Part shown: positions 12,901-24,300 of the stretch, piece after piece | How the letters are laid out: every line of letters begins with the position of its first letter | Numbering within the stretch: the first letter of the stretch is position 1 | Assembly (NCBI GenBank): GCA_947579665.1 | Contig: CANPUZ010000057.1 | Span: 744,001 to 808,000 of the forward strand | Source: Sympetrum striolatum | Taxonomy: Eukaryota > Arthropoda > Insecta > Odonata > Libellulidae | DNA: 64,000 nucleotides | Direction: 5' to 3' | Position numbers and translations under genes: made by a program | The notes under the pieces: generated by a model | What the model saw: only the letters and a program-made list of their open reading frames with translations | Told to the model about the DNA's origin: nothing | Databases searched by the model: none

Positions 12901-13882
12901 AAAAAACGTCGAAAACTGGAAATATATTGGTAAAATGTCATGTTTTTGGCCATATTTTGCATAAAATTGAGCAAAATTAGTTTATTTTGGTCTCATTTTA
13001 AAGTTATAGATATGATCATACCAAATTCAATATAATATATTCAATTTATCGTAGCAGTTTACTCAAAAAACGTCGAAAACTCGAAAACAAAATCGGTGAA
13101 ATTTAAGTTTTTTGGTTATATTTTGCAAGAAATTGAGCTAAATTAGTCAAATTTTGACTCATGTTAAAGTTTTTGATATCATCTAACCAAATTCTATAGA
13201 AATATTCAATTTTTAGTAGCAGTTAACTCAAAAAATTTCGCAAACTCGAAAAAAAATCCGTGAAATTTCAGTTTTTTGGCCATATTTTGCTAAAAATTGA
13301 GAAAATTTAGTCAAGTTTGGATTCATTTTAATGTTATTGATAAGACCTAACTAAATATTATAGACACATTCAATTTTTTTTAGATGTTAACTCAAAAAAC
13401 GTCGAAAACTGGAAATATATCGGTGAAATTTCAGTTTTTGGCCATATTTTGCAAGAAATTGAGCAAAAATAGTAAAGTTTTGATTCATTCTAAAGATTCT
13501 GATATGATCTAACCAAATTCTATAGAAATATTCAATTTTCAGTAGCAGTTAACTCAAAAAAGTTCGAAACTCGAAAAAAAATCCGTGAAATTTCAGTTTT
13601 TTGGCCATATTTTGCTAAAAATTGAGAAAATTTAGTCAAGTTTGCATTCATTTTAACGTTTTTGTTAAGACCTAACTATATATTATAGAAATATTCAATT
13701 TTTAGTAGCAGTTAACTCAAAAATTTTCGCAAACTCGAAAAAAAATCCGTGAAATTTCAGTTTTTTGGCCATATTTTGTTAAAAATTGAGAAAACTTAGT
13801 CAATTTTTGTTTCATTTTAACGATCTTGATAAGACCTAACTAAAAATTATTGAAATATTCAATTTTTCTAAGCCGTTAACTC
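12901..13882. repeat. 982-bp duplication, copy 2
   Basis: Second copy of the six-monomer segment, ending near TTTTTCTAAGCCG around 13.87 kb. The next tetramer (about 13735-14394) is absent from the later super-repeat copies, where the sequence jumps directly to the equivalent of 14399. Confidence 0.75.
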
Positions 13883-14425
13883 AAAAAACGTCAAAAACTG
13901 GAAATATATCTGTAAAATTTCATGTTTTTGGCCATATTTTGCATAAAATTGAGCAAAATTAGTTTATTTTGGTCTCATTTTAAAGTTTTAGATATGATCA
14001 TACCAAATTCAATATAATATATTCAATTTATCGTAGCAGTTTACTCAAAAAACGTCGAAAACTCGAAAAAAAAAAATTCGGTGAAATTTCAGTTTTTTTG
14101 CCATATTTTGCAAGAAATTGAGCAAAATTAGTCAAATTTGGACTCATTTTAAAGTTTTTGATATTATCTAACGAAATTCTATAGAAATATTCAATTTTTA
14201 GTAGCAATTAACTCAAAAAATATCGCAAACTCGAAAAAAAATCCGTGAAATTTCAGTTTTTTGGCCATATTTTGCTAAAAATTGAGAAAATTTAGTCAAG
14301 TTTGGATCAATTTAAACGTTTTTGATAAGACCTAACTAAATATAATAGAAGTATTCAATTTTTTTAAGCTGTTAACTCAAAAAACGTCGAAAACTGGAAA
14401 TATATCGGTAAAATTTCATGTTTTA

Positions 14426-14591
14426 GGCCATATTTTGCATAAAATTGAGCAAAATTAGTTTATTTTGGTCTCATTTTAGAGTTTTAGATATGATCTTACC
14501 AAATTCAATATAATATATTCAATTAATGTTAGCAGTTTACTCAAAATATGTCGAAAACTCGAAACAAAAATCTGTGAAATTTCAGTTTTTT
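14426..14591. repeat. Type A monomer (example)
   Basis: Diagnostic words of type A are GCATAAAATTGAGC after the GGCC block, AGTTTATTTTGGTCTC, ATTCAATATAATATATTC in place of the B/C word ATTCTATAGAAATATTC, and usually TATCGTAGCAGTTTACTC. This copy carries the AATGTTAGCAG variant. The tail is usually GTGAAATTTCAG and contains the intact TGAAATTTCA palindrome. Type A has the longest A-tract (up to nine) and five CpG sites in its commonest form. Confidence 0.88.
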
Positions 14592-14756
14592 GGCCATATT
14601 TTGCAAGAAATTGAGCAAAATTAGTCAAGTTATGATTCATTCTAAAGTTTCTGATATGATCTAACCAAATTCTATAGAAATATTCAATTTTTCGCAGCAG
14701 TTATCTCAAAAATCGTTGAAAACTCGAAAAAAATATTGGTGAAATCTCAGGTTTTT
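14592..14756. repeat. Type B monomer (example)
   Basis: Diagnostic words of type B are GCAAGAAATTGAGC, a TTGATTCATTCTAAAG block, TTCTGATATGATCTAACC, TTTTTCGCAGCAGTTATC and AATCGTTGAAAACTCG. The tail ATTGGTGAAATCTCAGG breaks the TGAAATTTCA palindrome by one base. The middle word ATTCTATAGAAATATTC is shared with type C, which is where B/C exchange junctions fall. Confidence 0.88.
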
Positions 14757-14921
14757 GGCCATATTTTGCAAGAAATTGAGCAAAATTAGTCAAATTTGGA
14801 CTCATTTTAAAGTTTTTGATATCATCTAACCAAATTCTATAGAAATATTCAATTTTTAGTAGCAGTTACCTCAAAAAATTTCGCAAACTCGAAAAAAAAA
14901 TCGGTGAAATTTCAGTTTTTT
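14757..14921. repeat. Type C monomer (example)
   Basis: Diagnostic words of type C are GTCAAATTTGGACTC, TTTTTGATATCATC (containing GATATC), TTTTTAGTAGCAG, and TTTCGCAAACTCG followed by an A run. The tail (CCGTGAAATTTCAG in most copies, CGGTGAAATTTCAG here) contains the intact TGAAATTTCA palindrome. A common sub-variant (here C') reads GCAAGAAATTCAGC and TTCTGATATGATATAACC, for example from 956. Confidence 0.88.
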
Positions 14922-15082
14922 GGCCATATTTTGCTATAAATTGAGAAAATTTAGTCAAGTTTTGATTCATCTTAACGTTTTTATAAGACCTAACTAAATA
15001 TTATGGAAGTATTCAATTTTTTTAAGCTGTTAACTCAAAAACGTCGAAAACTGGAAATATATCGGTAAAATTTCATGTTTTA
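14922..15082. repeat. Type D monomer (example)
   Basis: Diagnostic words of type D are a GCTAAAAATTGAGAAAATTT-like head (GCTATAAATTGAG in this copy), GATTCATTTTAACG, ATAAGACCTAAC, TTTTTTTAAGCTGTTAAC, ACGTCGAAAACTGG and the tail ATCGGTAAAATTTCATG. The tail replaces the palindrome by TAAAATTTCA. This copy is 161 bp because of a small deletion near TTTTTATAAG. The ACGTCGAAAACT block is shared with type A and hosts A/D exchanges. Confidence 0.88.
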
Positions 15083-15605
15083 GGCCATATTTTGCATAAA
15101 ATTGAGCAAAATTAGTTTATTTTGGTCTCATTTTAGAGTTTTAGATATGATCTTACCAAATTCAATATAATATATTCAATTAATCGTAGCAGTTTACTCA
15201 AAAAACTTCGAAAAATCGAAAAAAAAATTCGGTGAAATTTCAGTTTTTTGGCCATATTTTGCAAGATATTGAGCAAAATTAGTCAAGTTTTGATTCATTC
15301 TAAAGTTTCTGATATCTTCTATCCAAATTCTATAGAAATATTCAATTTTTAGTAGCAGTTAACTCAAAAAATATCGCAAACTCGAAAAAATATCCGTGAA
15401 ATTTCAGTTTTTTGGCCATATTTTGTTAAAAATTGAGAAAATTTAGTCAAGTTTGGATTCATTATAACGTTTCTAATAAAACTTAACTAAATATAATAGA
15501 AATATTCGATTTTTCTAAGCTGTTAACTCAAAAAACGTCCAAAACTGGAAATATATCGGTAAAATTTCATGTTTTTGGCCATATTTTGCATAAAATTGAG
15601 CAAAA

Positions 15606-15618
15606 TTTTTTTTTTTTT
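15606..15618. repeat. T13 tract inside a type A monomer
   Basis: Thirteen T residues stand where the homologous copies (near 26.78 and 37.64 kb) read TTAGTTTATTTTT, also thirteen bases. The length is unchanged and three purines have become T. Either a real local change or a base-calling or consensus error. Confidence 0.85.
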
Positions 15619-17012
15619 GTCTCATTTTAAAGTTTTAGATATGATCCTTCCAAATTCAATATAATATATTCAATTTATCGTAGCAATTTACTCAAAAAAC
15701 GTCGAAAACTCGAAAAAAAAATCGGTGAAATTTCAGTTTTTTGGCCATATTTTGCAAGAAATTCAGCAAAATTAGTCAAATTTGGACTCATTTTAAAGTT
15801 TCTGATATGATATAACCAAATTCTATAGAAATACTCAATTTTTAGTAGCAGTTACCTCAAAAAAGTTCGTAAACTCGAAAAAAAAATCCTTGAAATTTCA
15901 GTTTTTTGGCCATATTTTGCTAAAAATTGAGAAAATTTAGTCAAGTTTTGATTCATTTTAACGTTTTTGATATGACCTAACTTAATATTATCGAAATATT
16001 CAATTTTTTTAAGCTGTTAACTCAAAAAACGTCGAAAACTGGAAATATATCGGTAAAATTTCATGTTTTAGGCCATATTTTGCATAAAATTGAGCAAAAT
16101 TAGTTTATTTTGGTCTCATTTTAGAGTTTTAGATATGATCTTACCAAATTCAATATAATATATTCAATTAATCGTAGCAGTTTACTCAAAAAACTTCGAA
16201 AAATCGAAAAAAAAATTCGGTGAAATTTCAGTTTTTTGGCCATATTTTGCAAGATATTGAGCAAAATTAGTCAAGTTTTGATTCATTCTAAAGTTTCTGT
16301 TATCTTCTATCCAAATTCTATAGAAATATTCAATTTTTAGTAGCAGTTAACTCAAAAAATATCGCAAACTCAAAAAAAAATCCGTGAAATTTCAGTTTTT
16401 TGGCCATATTTTGCTAAAAATTGAGAAAATTTAGTCAAGTTTGGATTCATTTTCACGTTTTTGATAAGACCTAACTAAATATAATAGAAGTATTCAATTT
16501 TTTTAAAGTGTTAACTCAAAAAACGTCGAAAAGTGGAAATATATCGGTAAAATTTCATGTTTTAGGCCATATTTTTCATAAAATTGAGCAAAATTAGTTT
16601 ATTTTGGTCTCATTTTAAAGTTTTAGATACGATCATACCAAATTCAATATAATATATTCAATTTATCGTAGCAGTTTACTCACAAAACGTCGAAAACTCG
16701 AAACAAAAATCGGTGAAATTTCAGTTTTTTGGCCATATTCTGCTAAAAATTGAGCAAAATTAGTCAAGTTTTGATTCATTCTAAAGTTTCTGATATTATC
16801 TAACCAAATTCTAGAGAAATATTCAATTTTTCGCTGCAGTTATCTCAAAAATCTTTGAAAACTTGAAAAAAATATTGGTGAAAACTCATGTTTTTGGCCA
16901 TATTTTACATAAAATTGAGCAAAATTAGTTTATATTGGTCTCATTTTAAAGTTTTAGATATGATCTTTCCAAATTCAATATAATATATTCAATTTATCGT
17001 AGCAATTTACTC

Positions 17013-17040
17013 AAAAAACGTCGAAAACTCGAAAAAAAAA
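17013..17040. other. Helically phased A-tracts (example of a bend module)
   Basis: Three A runs of 6, 4 and 9 bases at 17013-17018, 17024-17027 and 17032-17040 are separated by short CpG-containing spacers (CGTCG and CTCG). Their centres lie 10 and 10.5 bases apart, matching the helical repeat, which is known to give intrinsic DNA curvature. The same three-tract pattern is present in B, C and, more weakly, D monomers. Curvature itself is inferred. Confidence 0.7.
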
Positions 17041-17044
17041 TCGG

Positions 17045-17066
17045 TGAAATTTCAGTTTTTTGGCCA
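17045..17066. other. Palindrome pair TGAAATTTCA and TGGCCA at a monomer junction (example)
   Basis: TGAAATTTCA (17045-17054) is a perfect 10-bp palindrome and TGGCCA (17061-17066) a perfect 6-bp one; their centres are 14 bases apart. The first occurs intact at the end of A and C monomers and is broken in B (TGAAATCTCA) and D (TAAAATTTCA). The second is present after most tails but becomes AGGCCA after the D tail that ends in GTTTTAGG. These could be protein-binding boxes; no binding protein can be named. Confidence 0.65.
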
Positions 17067-18386
17067 TATTTTGCTGAAAATTGAGAAAATTTAGTCAAGT
17101 TTGGATTCATTTTAACGTTCATAATGAGACCTAACTAAATATTATAGAAATATTCAATTTTTTTAAGCTGTTAACTCAAAAAACGTCGAAAACTGGAAAT
17201 ATATCGGTAAAATTTCATGTTTTAGGCCATATTTTGCATAAAATTGAGCAAAATTAGTCAAATTTGGACTCATTTTAAAGTTTTAGATATGATCTTTCCA
17301 AATTTAATAAAATATGTTCAATTTATCGTAGCAGTTTACTCAAAATATGTCGAAAACTCGAAAAAAAAATAGGTGAAATTTCAGTTTTTTGGCCATATTT
17401 TGCAAGATAGTGAGCAAAATTAGTCAAAGTTGGACTCATTTTAAAGTTTCTGATATGATCTAACCAAATTCTATAGAAATATTCAATTTTTCGCAGCAGT
17501 TAACTCAGAAATCGTTTAAAACTCGAAAAAAAAATCGGTGAAATCTCAGGTTTTTGGCCATATTTTGCAAGAAATTGAGCTAAATTAGTCAAATTTGGAC
17601 TCATTTTAAAGTTTCTGATATGATATAACCAAATTCTATAGAAATACTCAATTGTTAGTTGCAGTTACCTCAAAAAATTTCGTAAACTCGAAAAAAAATC
17701 CTTGAAATTTCAGTTTTTTGGCCATATTTTGCTAAAAATTGAGAAAATTTAGTCAAGTTTGGATTCATTTTAACGTTCATAATGAGACCTAACTATATAT
17801 TATAGAAATATTCAATTTTTTTAAGCTGTTAACTCAAAAAACGTCGAAAACTGGAAATATATCGGTAAAATTTCATTTTTTAGGCCATATTTTGCATAAA
17901 ATTGAGCAAAATTAGTTTATTTTGGTCTCATTTTAGATTTTTAGATATGATCTTACCAAATTCAATATAATATATTCAATTTATCGTAGCAGTTTACTCA
18001 AAATATGTCGAAAACTCGAAACAAAAATCGGTGAAATTTCAGTTTTTTGGCCATATTTTGCAAGAAATTGAGCAAAATTAGTCAAGTTTTGATTCATTCT
18101 AAAGTTTCTGATATGATCTAACCAAATTCTATAGAAATATTCAATTTTTCGCAGCAGTTATCTAAAAATCGTTGAAAACTCGAAAAAAATATTGGTGAAA
18201 TCTCTGTTTTTTGGCCATATTTTGCTAAAAATTGAGAAAATGTCGTCAAGTTTGGATTCATTTTAACGTTCTTGATGAGTCCTAACTAAATATTATAGAA
18301 ATATTCAATTTATTTAAGCCGTTAACTCAAAAAACGTCGAAAACTGGAAATATATCTGTAAAATTTCATGTTTTTGGCCATATTTT

Positions 18387-21300
18387 GCATAAAATTGAGC
18401 TAAATTAGTCAAATTTGGACCCATTTTAAAGATTTTGATATCATCTAACCAAATTCTATACATATATTCAATTTTTAGTAGCAGTTAACTCAGAAAATTT
18501 CGCAAACTCGAAAAAAAAAACGTGAAATATCAGTTTTTTGGCCATATTTTGCTAATAATTGAGAAAATTTAGTCAAGTTTGGATTCATTTTAACGTTTTT
18601 GATAAGACCTAACTAAATATTATAGTAATATTCAATTTTTTAAAGCTGTTATTTAAAAAAACGTCGAAAACTGGAAATATATCGGTAAAATTTCATGTTT
18701 TGGGCCATATTTTGCATTAAATTGAGCAAAATTAGTTTATTTTGGTCTCATTTTAATGTTTTAGATATGATCATACCAAATTCAATATCATATATTCAAT
18801 TTATCGTAGCAGTTTACTCAAAAAACGTAGAGAACTCGAAAAAAAAATTCGGTGAAATTTCAGTTTTTTGGCCTTATTTTGCAAGAAATAGAGCAAAATT
18901 ACTCAAGTTTTGATTCATTCTAAAGTTTCTGATATGATCTTACCAAATTCTATAGAAATATTCAATTTTTCGCAGCAGTTAACTCAAAAATCGTTGAAAA
19001 CTCGAAAAAAATATTGGTGAAATCTAAGGTTTTTGGCCATATTTTGCAAGAAATTAAATACATTAGTCAAATTTGGACTCATTTTAAAGTTTTTGATATC
19101 GTCTAACCAAATTCTATAGAAATATTCAATTTTTAGTAGCAGTTAACTAAAAATATTTCGCAAACTCAAAAAAAAATCCATGAAATTTCATTTTTTTGGC
19201 CACATTTTGTTAAAAATTGAGAAAATTTAGTCAAGTTTGGATTCATTTTAACGTTTTTGATAAGACCTAACTAAATATTATAGTAATATTCAATTTTTTA
19301 AAGCTGTTAACTCAAAAAACGTCGAATACTGGAAATATAACGGTAAAATTTCATGTTTTTGGCCATATTTTGCATTAAATTGAGCAAAATAAGTTTATTT
19401 TTGTCTCATTTTTAAGTTTCTGATATGATCCAACCAAATTCTATAGAAATATTCAATTTTTCGCAGCAGTTAACTCAAAAATCGTTGAAAACTCTAAAAA
19501 AATATTGGTAAAATTTCAGGTTTTTGGCCATATTTTGCATAAAATTGAGCAAAATTAGTTTATTTTGGTCTCATTTAAAGTTTTAGATATGATCTTACCA
19601 AATTCAATGTAATATATTCAATTTTTCGCAGCAGTTATCTGAAAAATCGTTGAAAACTCGAAAAAAATATTGGTGAAATCTCAGGTTTTTGGCCATATTT
19701 TGCAAGAAATTGAGCAAAATTAGTCAAATTTGGACTCATTTTAAAGTTTTTGATATCATTTAACCAAATTCTATAGAAATATTCAATTTTTCGCAGCAGT
19801 TATCTCAAAAAATTTCGCAAACTCGAAAGAAAATCCGTGAAATTTCTGTTTTTTGGCCATATTTTGCTAAAAATTGAGCAAAATTAGTTTATTTTGGTCT
19901 CATTTTAAAGTTTTAGATATGATCATACCAAATTCAATATAATATATTCAATTTATCGTAGCAGTTTACTCACAAAACGTCGAAAACTCGAAACAAAAAT
20001 CGGTGAAATCTCAGGTTTTTGGCCATATTTTGCAAGAAATTGAGCAAAATTAGTCAAATTTGGACTCATTTTAAAGTTTTTGATATCATCTAACCAAATT
20101 CTATAGAAATATTCAATTTTTAGTAGCAGTTAACTCAGAAAATATCGCAAACTCAAAAAAAAATCCGTGAAATTTCAGTTTTTTGGCCATATTTTGCTAA
20201 AAATATAGAAAATTTAGTCAAGTTTGGATTCATTTTAACGTTTTTGATCAGACCTAACTAAATATTATAGAAGTATTCAATTTTTTTAAATTGTTAACTC
20301 AAAAAACGTCGAAAAGTGGAAATATATCGGTAAAATTTCATGTTTTAGGCCATATTTTGCATAAAATTGAGTAAAATTTTTTTTTTTTTGGTCTCATTTT
20401 AAAGTTTTAGATATGATCTTTCCAAATTCAATAAAATATATTCAATTTATCGTAGCAGTTCACTCAAAAAACGTCGAAAACTCGAAAAAAAAGTCGGTGA
20501 AATTTCAGTTTTTTGGCCATATTTTGCAAGAAATTGAGCAAAATTAGTCAAGTTTTGATTCATTTTAAAGTTTTTGATATCATCTTACCAAATTCTATAG
20601 AAATATTCAATTTTTAGTAGTAGTTATTTCAAAAAATTTCGTAAACTCGAAAAAAAATCCGTGAAATTTCAGTTTTTTTGGCCATATTTTGCTAAAAATT
20701 GAGAAAATCTAGTCAAGTTTGGACTCATTTTAACGTTTTTGATAAGACCTAACTAAATATTATCGAAATTCTCAATTTTTTTAAGCCGTTAACTCAAAAA
20801 ACGTCGAAAACTGGAAATATATCGGTAAAATTTCATGTTTTTGGCCATATTTTGCATAAATTGAGCAAAATTAGTTTATTTTGGACTCATATTAAAGTTT
20901 TAGATATGATCTTACCAAATTCAATATAATGTATTCAATTTATCGTAGCGGTTTACTCAAAAAACGTCGAAAACTCGAAAAAAAAAATCGTTGAAATTTA
21001 AGTTTTTTGGCCATATTTTGCAAGAAATTGAGAAAATTTAGTCAAGTTTTGATTCATTCTAAAGTTTCTGATATGATCTAACCAAATTCTATAGAAATAT
21101 TCAATTTTTCGCAGCAGTTAACTCAAAAATCGTTGAAAACTCGAAAAAAATATTGGTAAAATTTAAGGTTTTTGGCCATATTTTGCAAGAAATTGAGCAA
21201 AATTAGTCAAATTTGGACTGATTTTAAAGTTTTTGATATCATCTAACCAAATTCTATAGAAATTTTCAATTTTTCGTAGCAGTTAACTCAAAAAATTTCG

Positions 21301-24300
21301 CAAACTCGAAAAAAAAATCCGTGAAATTTCAGTTTTTTGGCCATATTTTGCTTAAAATTGAGAAAATTTAGTCAAGTTTGGATTCATATTAACGTTTTTG
21401 ATAGGACCTAACTAAAAATTATAGAAATATTCAATTTTTTTAAGCTGTTAACTCAAAAAAACGTCGAAAACTGGAAATATATCAGTAAAATTTCATGTTT
21501 TAGGCCATATTTTGCATAAAATTGAGCAAAATTAGTTTATTTTGGTCTCATTTTAAAGTTTTAGATATTATCTTTCCAAATTCAATATAATATATTCAAT
21601 TTATCGTAGCAATTTACTCAAAAAACGTCGAAAACTCGAAAAAAAATCGGTGAAATTTCAGTTTTTTGGCCATATTTTGCAAGACATTCAGCAAAATTAG
21701 TCAAATTTGGACTCATTTTAAAGTTTCTGATATGATATAACCAAATTCAATGGAAATACTCAATTTTTAGTAGCAAATACCTCAAAAAATTTCGTAAACT
21801 CGAAAAAAAATCCTTGAAATTTCAGTTTTTTGGCCATATTTTGCTAAAAATTGAGAAAATTTAGTCAAGTTTGGATTCATTTTAACGTTCATAATGAGAC
21901 CTAACTAAATATTATAGAAATATTCAATTTTTTTAAGCTGTTAACTCAAAAAACGTCGAAAACTGGAAATATATCCGTAAAATTTCATGTTTTTGGCCAT
22001 ATTTTGCATAAAATTGAGCAAAATTAGTTTATTTTGGTCTCATTTTAGAGTTCTAGATATGATCATACCAAATTCTATAGAAATATTCAATTTTTCGCAG
22101 CAGTTATCTCAAAAATCGTTGAAAACTCGAAAAGAATATTGGTGAAATCTCAGGTTTTTGGCCATATTTTGCAAGAAATTGAGCAAAATTAGTCAAATTT
22201 GGACTCATTTTAAAGTTTTTGATATCATCTAACCAAATTCTATAGAAACATTCAATTTTTAGTAGCAGTTAACTCAGAAAATATCGCAAACTCGAAAAAA
22301 AATCCGTGAAATTTCAGTTTTTTGGCCATATTTTGCAAGAAATTGAGCTAAATTAGTCAAATTTGGACTCATTTTAAAGTTTTTGATATCATCTAACCAA
22401 ATTCTATAGAAATATTCAATTTTTAGTAGCAGTTAACTCAAGAAATTTCGCAAACTCGAAAAAATATCCGTGAAATTTCAGTTTTTTGGCCATATTTTGC
22501 TAAAAATTGAGAAAATTTAGTCAAGTTTGGATTCATTTTAACGTTCTTGATATGACCTAACCAAATATTATAGAAATATTCAATTTTTTTAAGCTGTTAA
22601 CTCAAAAAACGTCGAAAACTGGAAATATATCGGTAAAATTTCATGTTTTTGGCCATATTTTGCGTAAAATTGAGCAAAATTAGTTTATTTTGGTCTCTTT
22701 TTAAAGTTATAGATATGATCATACCAAATCCAATATAATATATTCAATTTATCGTAGCAGTTTACTCAAAAAACGTCGAAATCTCGAAAAAAAAATCGGT
22801 ATAAATTTCAGTTTTTTGGCCATATTTTGCAAGAAATTGAGCAAAATTAGTCAAATTTGGACTCATTTTAAAGTTTTTGATATCATCTAACCAAATTCTA
22901 TAGAAATATTCAATTTTTAGTAGCAGTGAACTCAAAAAATTTCGCAAACTCGAAGGAAAATCCGTGAAATTTCAGTTTTTTTTGCAATACTTTGCTAAAA
23001 ATTGAGAAAATTTAGTCAAGTTTGGATTCAATTTAACGTTTTTGATAAGACCTAATTAAATACGATAGACACATTCAATTTCTTTAGCCGTTAACTCAAA
23101 AAGCGTTGAAAACTCGAAAATAAAAATCGGTGAAATTTCAGTTTTTTGGCCATATTTTGAAGAAATTGAGCAAAATTAGTCATGTTTTGATTCAATCTAA
23201 AGTTTCTGATATGATCTAACCAAATTCTATAGAAATTTTCAATTTTTCGCAGCAGTTAACTCAAAAATCGTTGAAAACTCGAAAAAAATATTGGTAAAAT
23301 TTCAGGTTTTTGGCCATATTTTGCAAGAAATTGAGCAAAATTAGTCAAATGTGGACTCATTTTAAAGTTTTAGGTATGATCTTACCAAATTCAATATAAT
23401 ATATTCAATTCATTGTAGCAGTTTACTCAAAAAACGTCGTAAACTCTAAAAAAAAATTCGGTGAAATTTCAGTTTTTTGGCCATATTTTGCAAGAAATTG
23501 AGCAAAATTAGTCAAATTTGCACTCATTTTAAAGTTTTTGATATCATCTAACCAAATTCTATAGAAATATTCAATTTTTAGTAGCAGTTAACTCAAAAAA
23601 TTTCGCAAACTCGAAAAAAAAGATCCGTGAATTTTAATTTTTTTCGCCATATTTTGCTAAAAATTGAGAAACTTTAGTTCAGTTTGGATTCATTTTAACG
23701 TTCCTGATGATACCTAACTAAATATTATAGAAATATTCAATTTATTTAAGCCGTTAACTCAAAAAACGTCGAAAACTGGAAATATATTGGTAAAATGTCA
23801 TGTTTTTGGCCATATTTTGCATAAAATTGAGCAAAATTAGTTTATTTTGGTCTCATTTTAAAGTTATAGATATGATCATACCAAATTCAATATAATATAT
23901 TCAATTTATCGTAGCAGTTTACTCAAAAAACGTCGAAAACTCGAAAACAAAATCGATGAAATTTAAGTTTTTTGGTTATATTTTGCAAGAAATTGAGCTA
24001 AATTAGTCAAATTTTGACTCATGTTAAAGTTTTTGATATCATCTAACAAAATTCTATAGAAATATTCAATTTTTAGTAGCAGTTAACTCAAAAAATTTCG
24101 CAAACTCGAAAAAAAATCCGTGAAATCTCAGTTTTTTGGCCATATTTTGCTAAAAATTGAGAAAATTTAGTCAAGTTTGGATTCATTTTAATGTTATTGA
24201 TAAGACCTAACTAAATATTATAGACACATTCAATTTTTTTTAGACGTTAACTCAAAAAACGTCGAAAACTGGAAATATATCGGTGAAATTTCAGTTTTTG

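Larger units (their letters stand above)
14426..15082. repeat. Representative A-B-C-D tetramer, the basic higher-order unit (657 bp)
   Basis: Four consecutive monomers of 166, 165, 165 and 161 bp start at GGCC positions 14426, 14592, 14757 and 14922. Each has its own diagnostic words, and the same four types follow in this order in many places. The four differ from one another far more than copies of the same type differ across the window, which defines a tetrameric higher-order repeat. Trimers and chimeras elsewhere are derived from this order. Confidence 0.9.
13883..18386. repeat. Older super-repeat part: tetramers and trimers
   Basis: This segment contains the clean tetramer 14426-15082, B/C-containing trimers from 15083 and 16071, and a T13 tract at 15606. 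From 14399 it matches 25581 onward at offset 11182. At 16.88 kb it lacks three monomers found in the later copies (28079-28569). It also has about five extra monomers (about 17.55-18.38 kb) that the later copies lack. Confidence 0.75.

Noticed and set aside
14511..14535. ATATAATATATTC words as promoter TATA boxes
   Set aside because: They belong to the type A consensus and occur in almost every A monomer, with no gene nearby. Transcription cannot be judged from sequence.
18695..18913. 72-codon forward ORF, repeated at 29549 and 49626
   Set aside because: A chance opening caused by a few single-base changes in an A and a following monomer. The copies are duplicates of one event, and other same-class monomers have stops in this frame.
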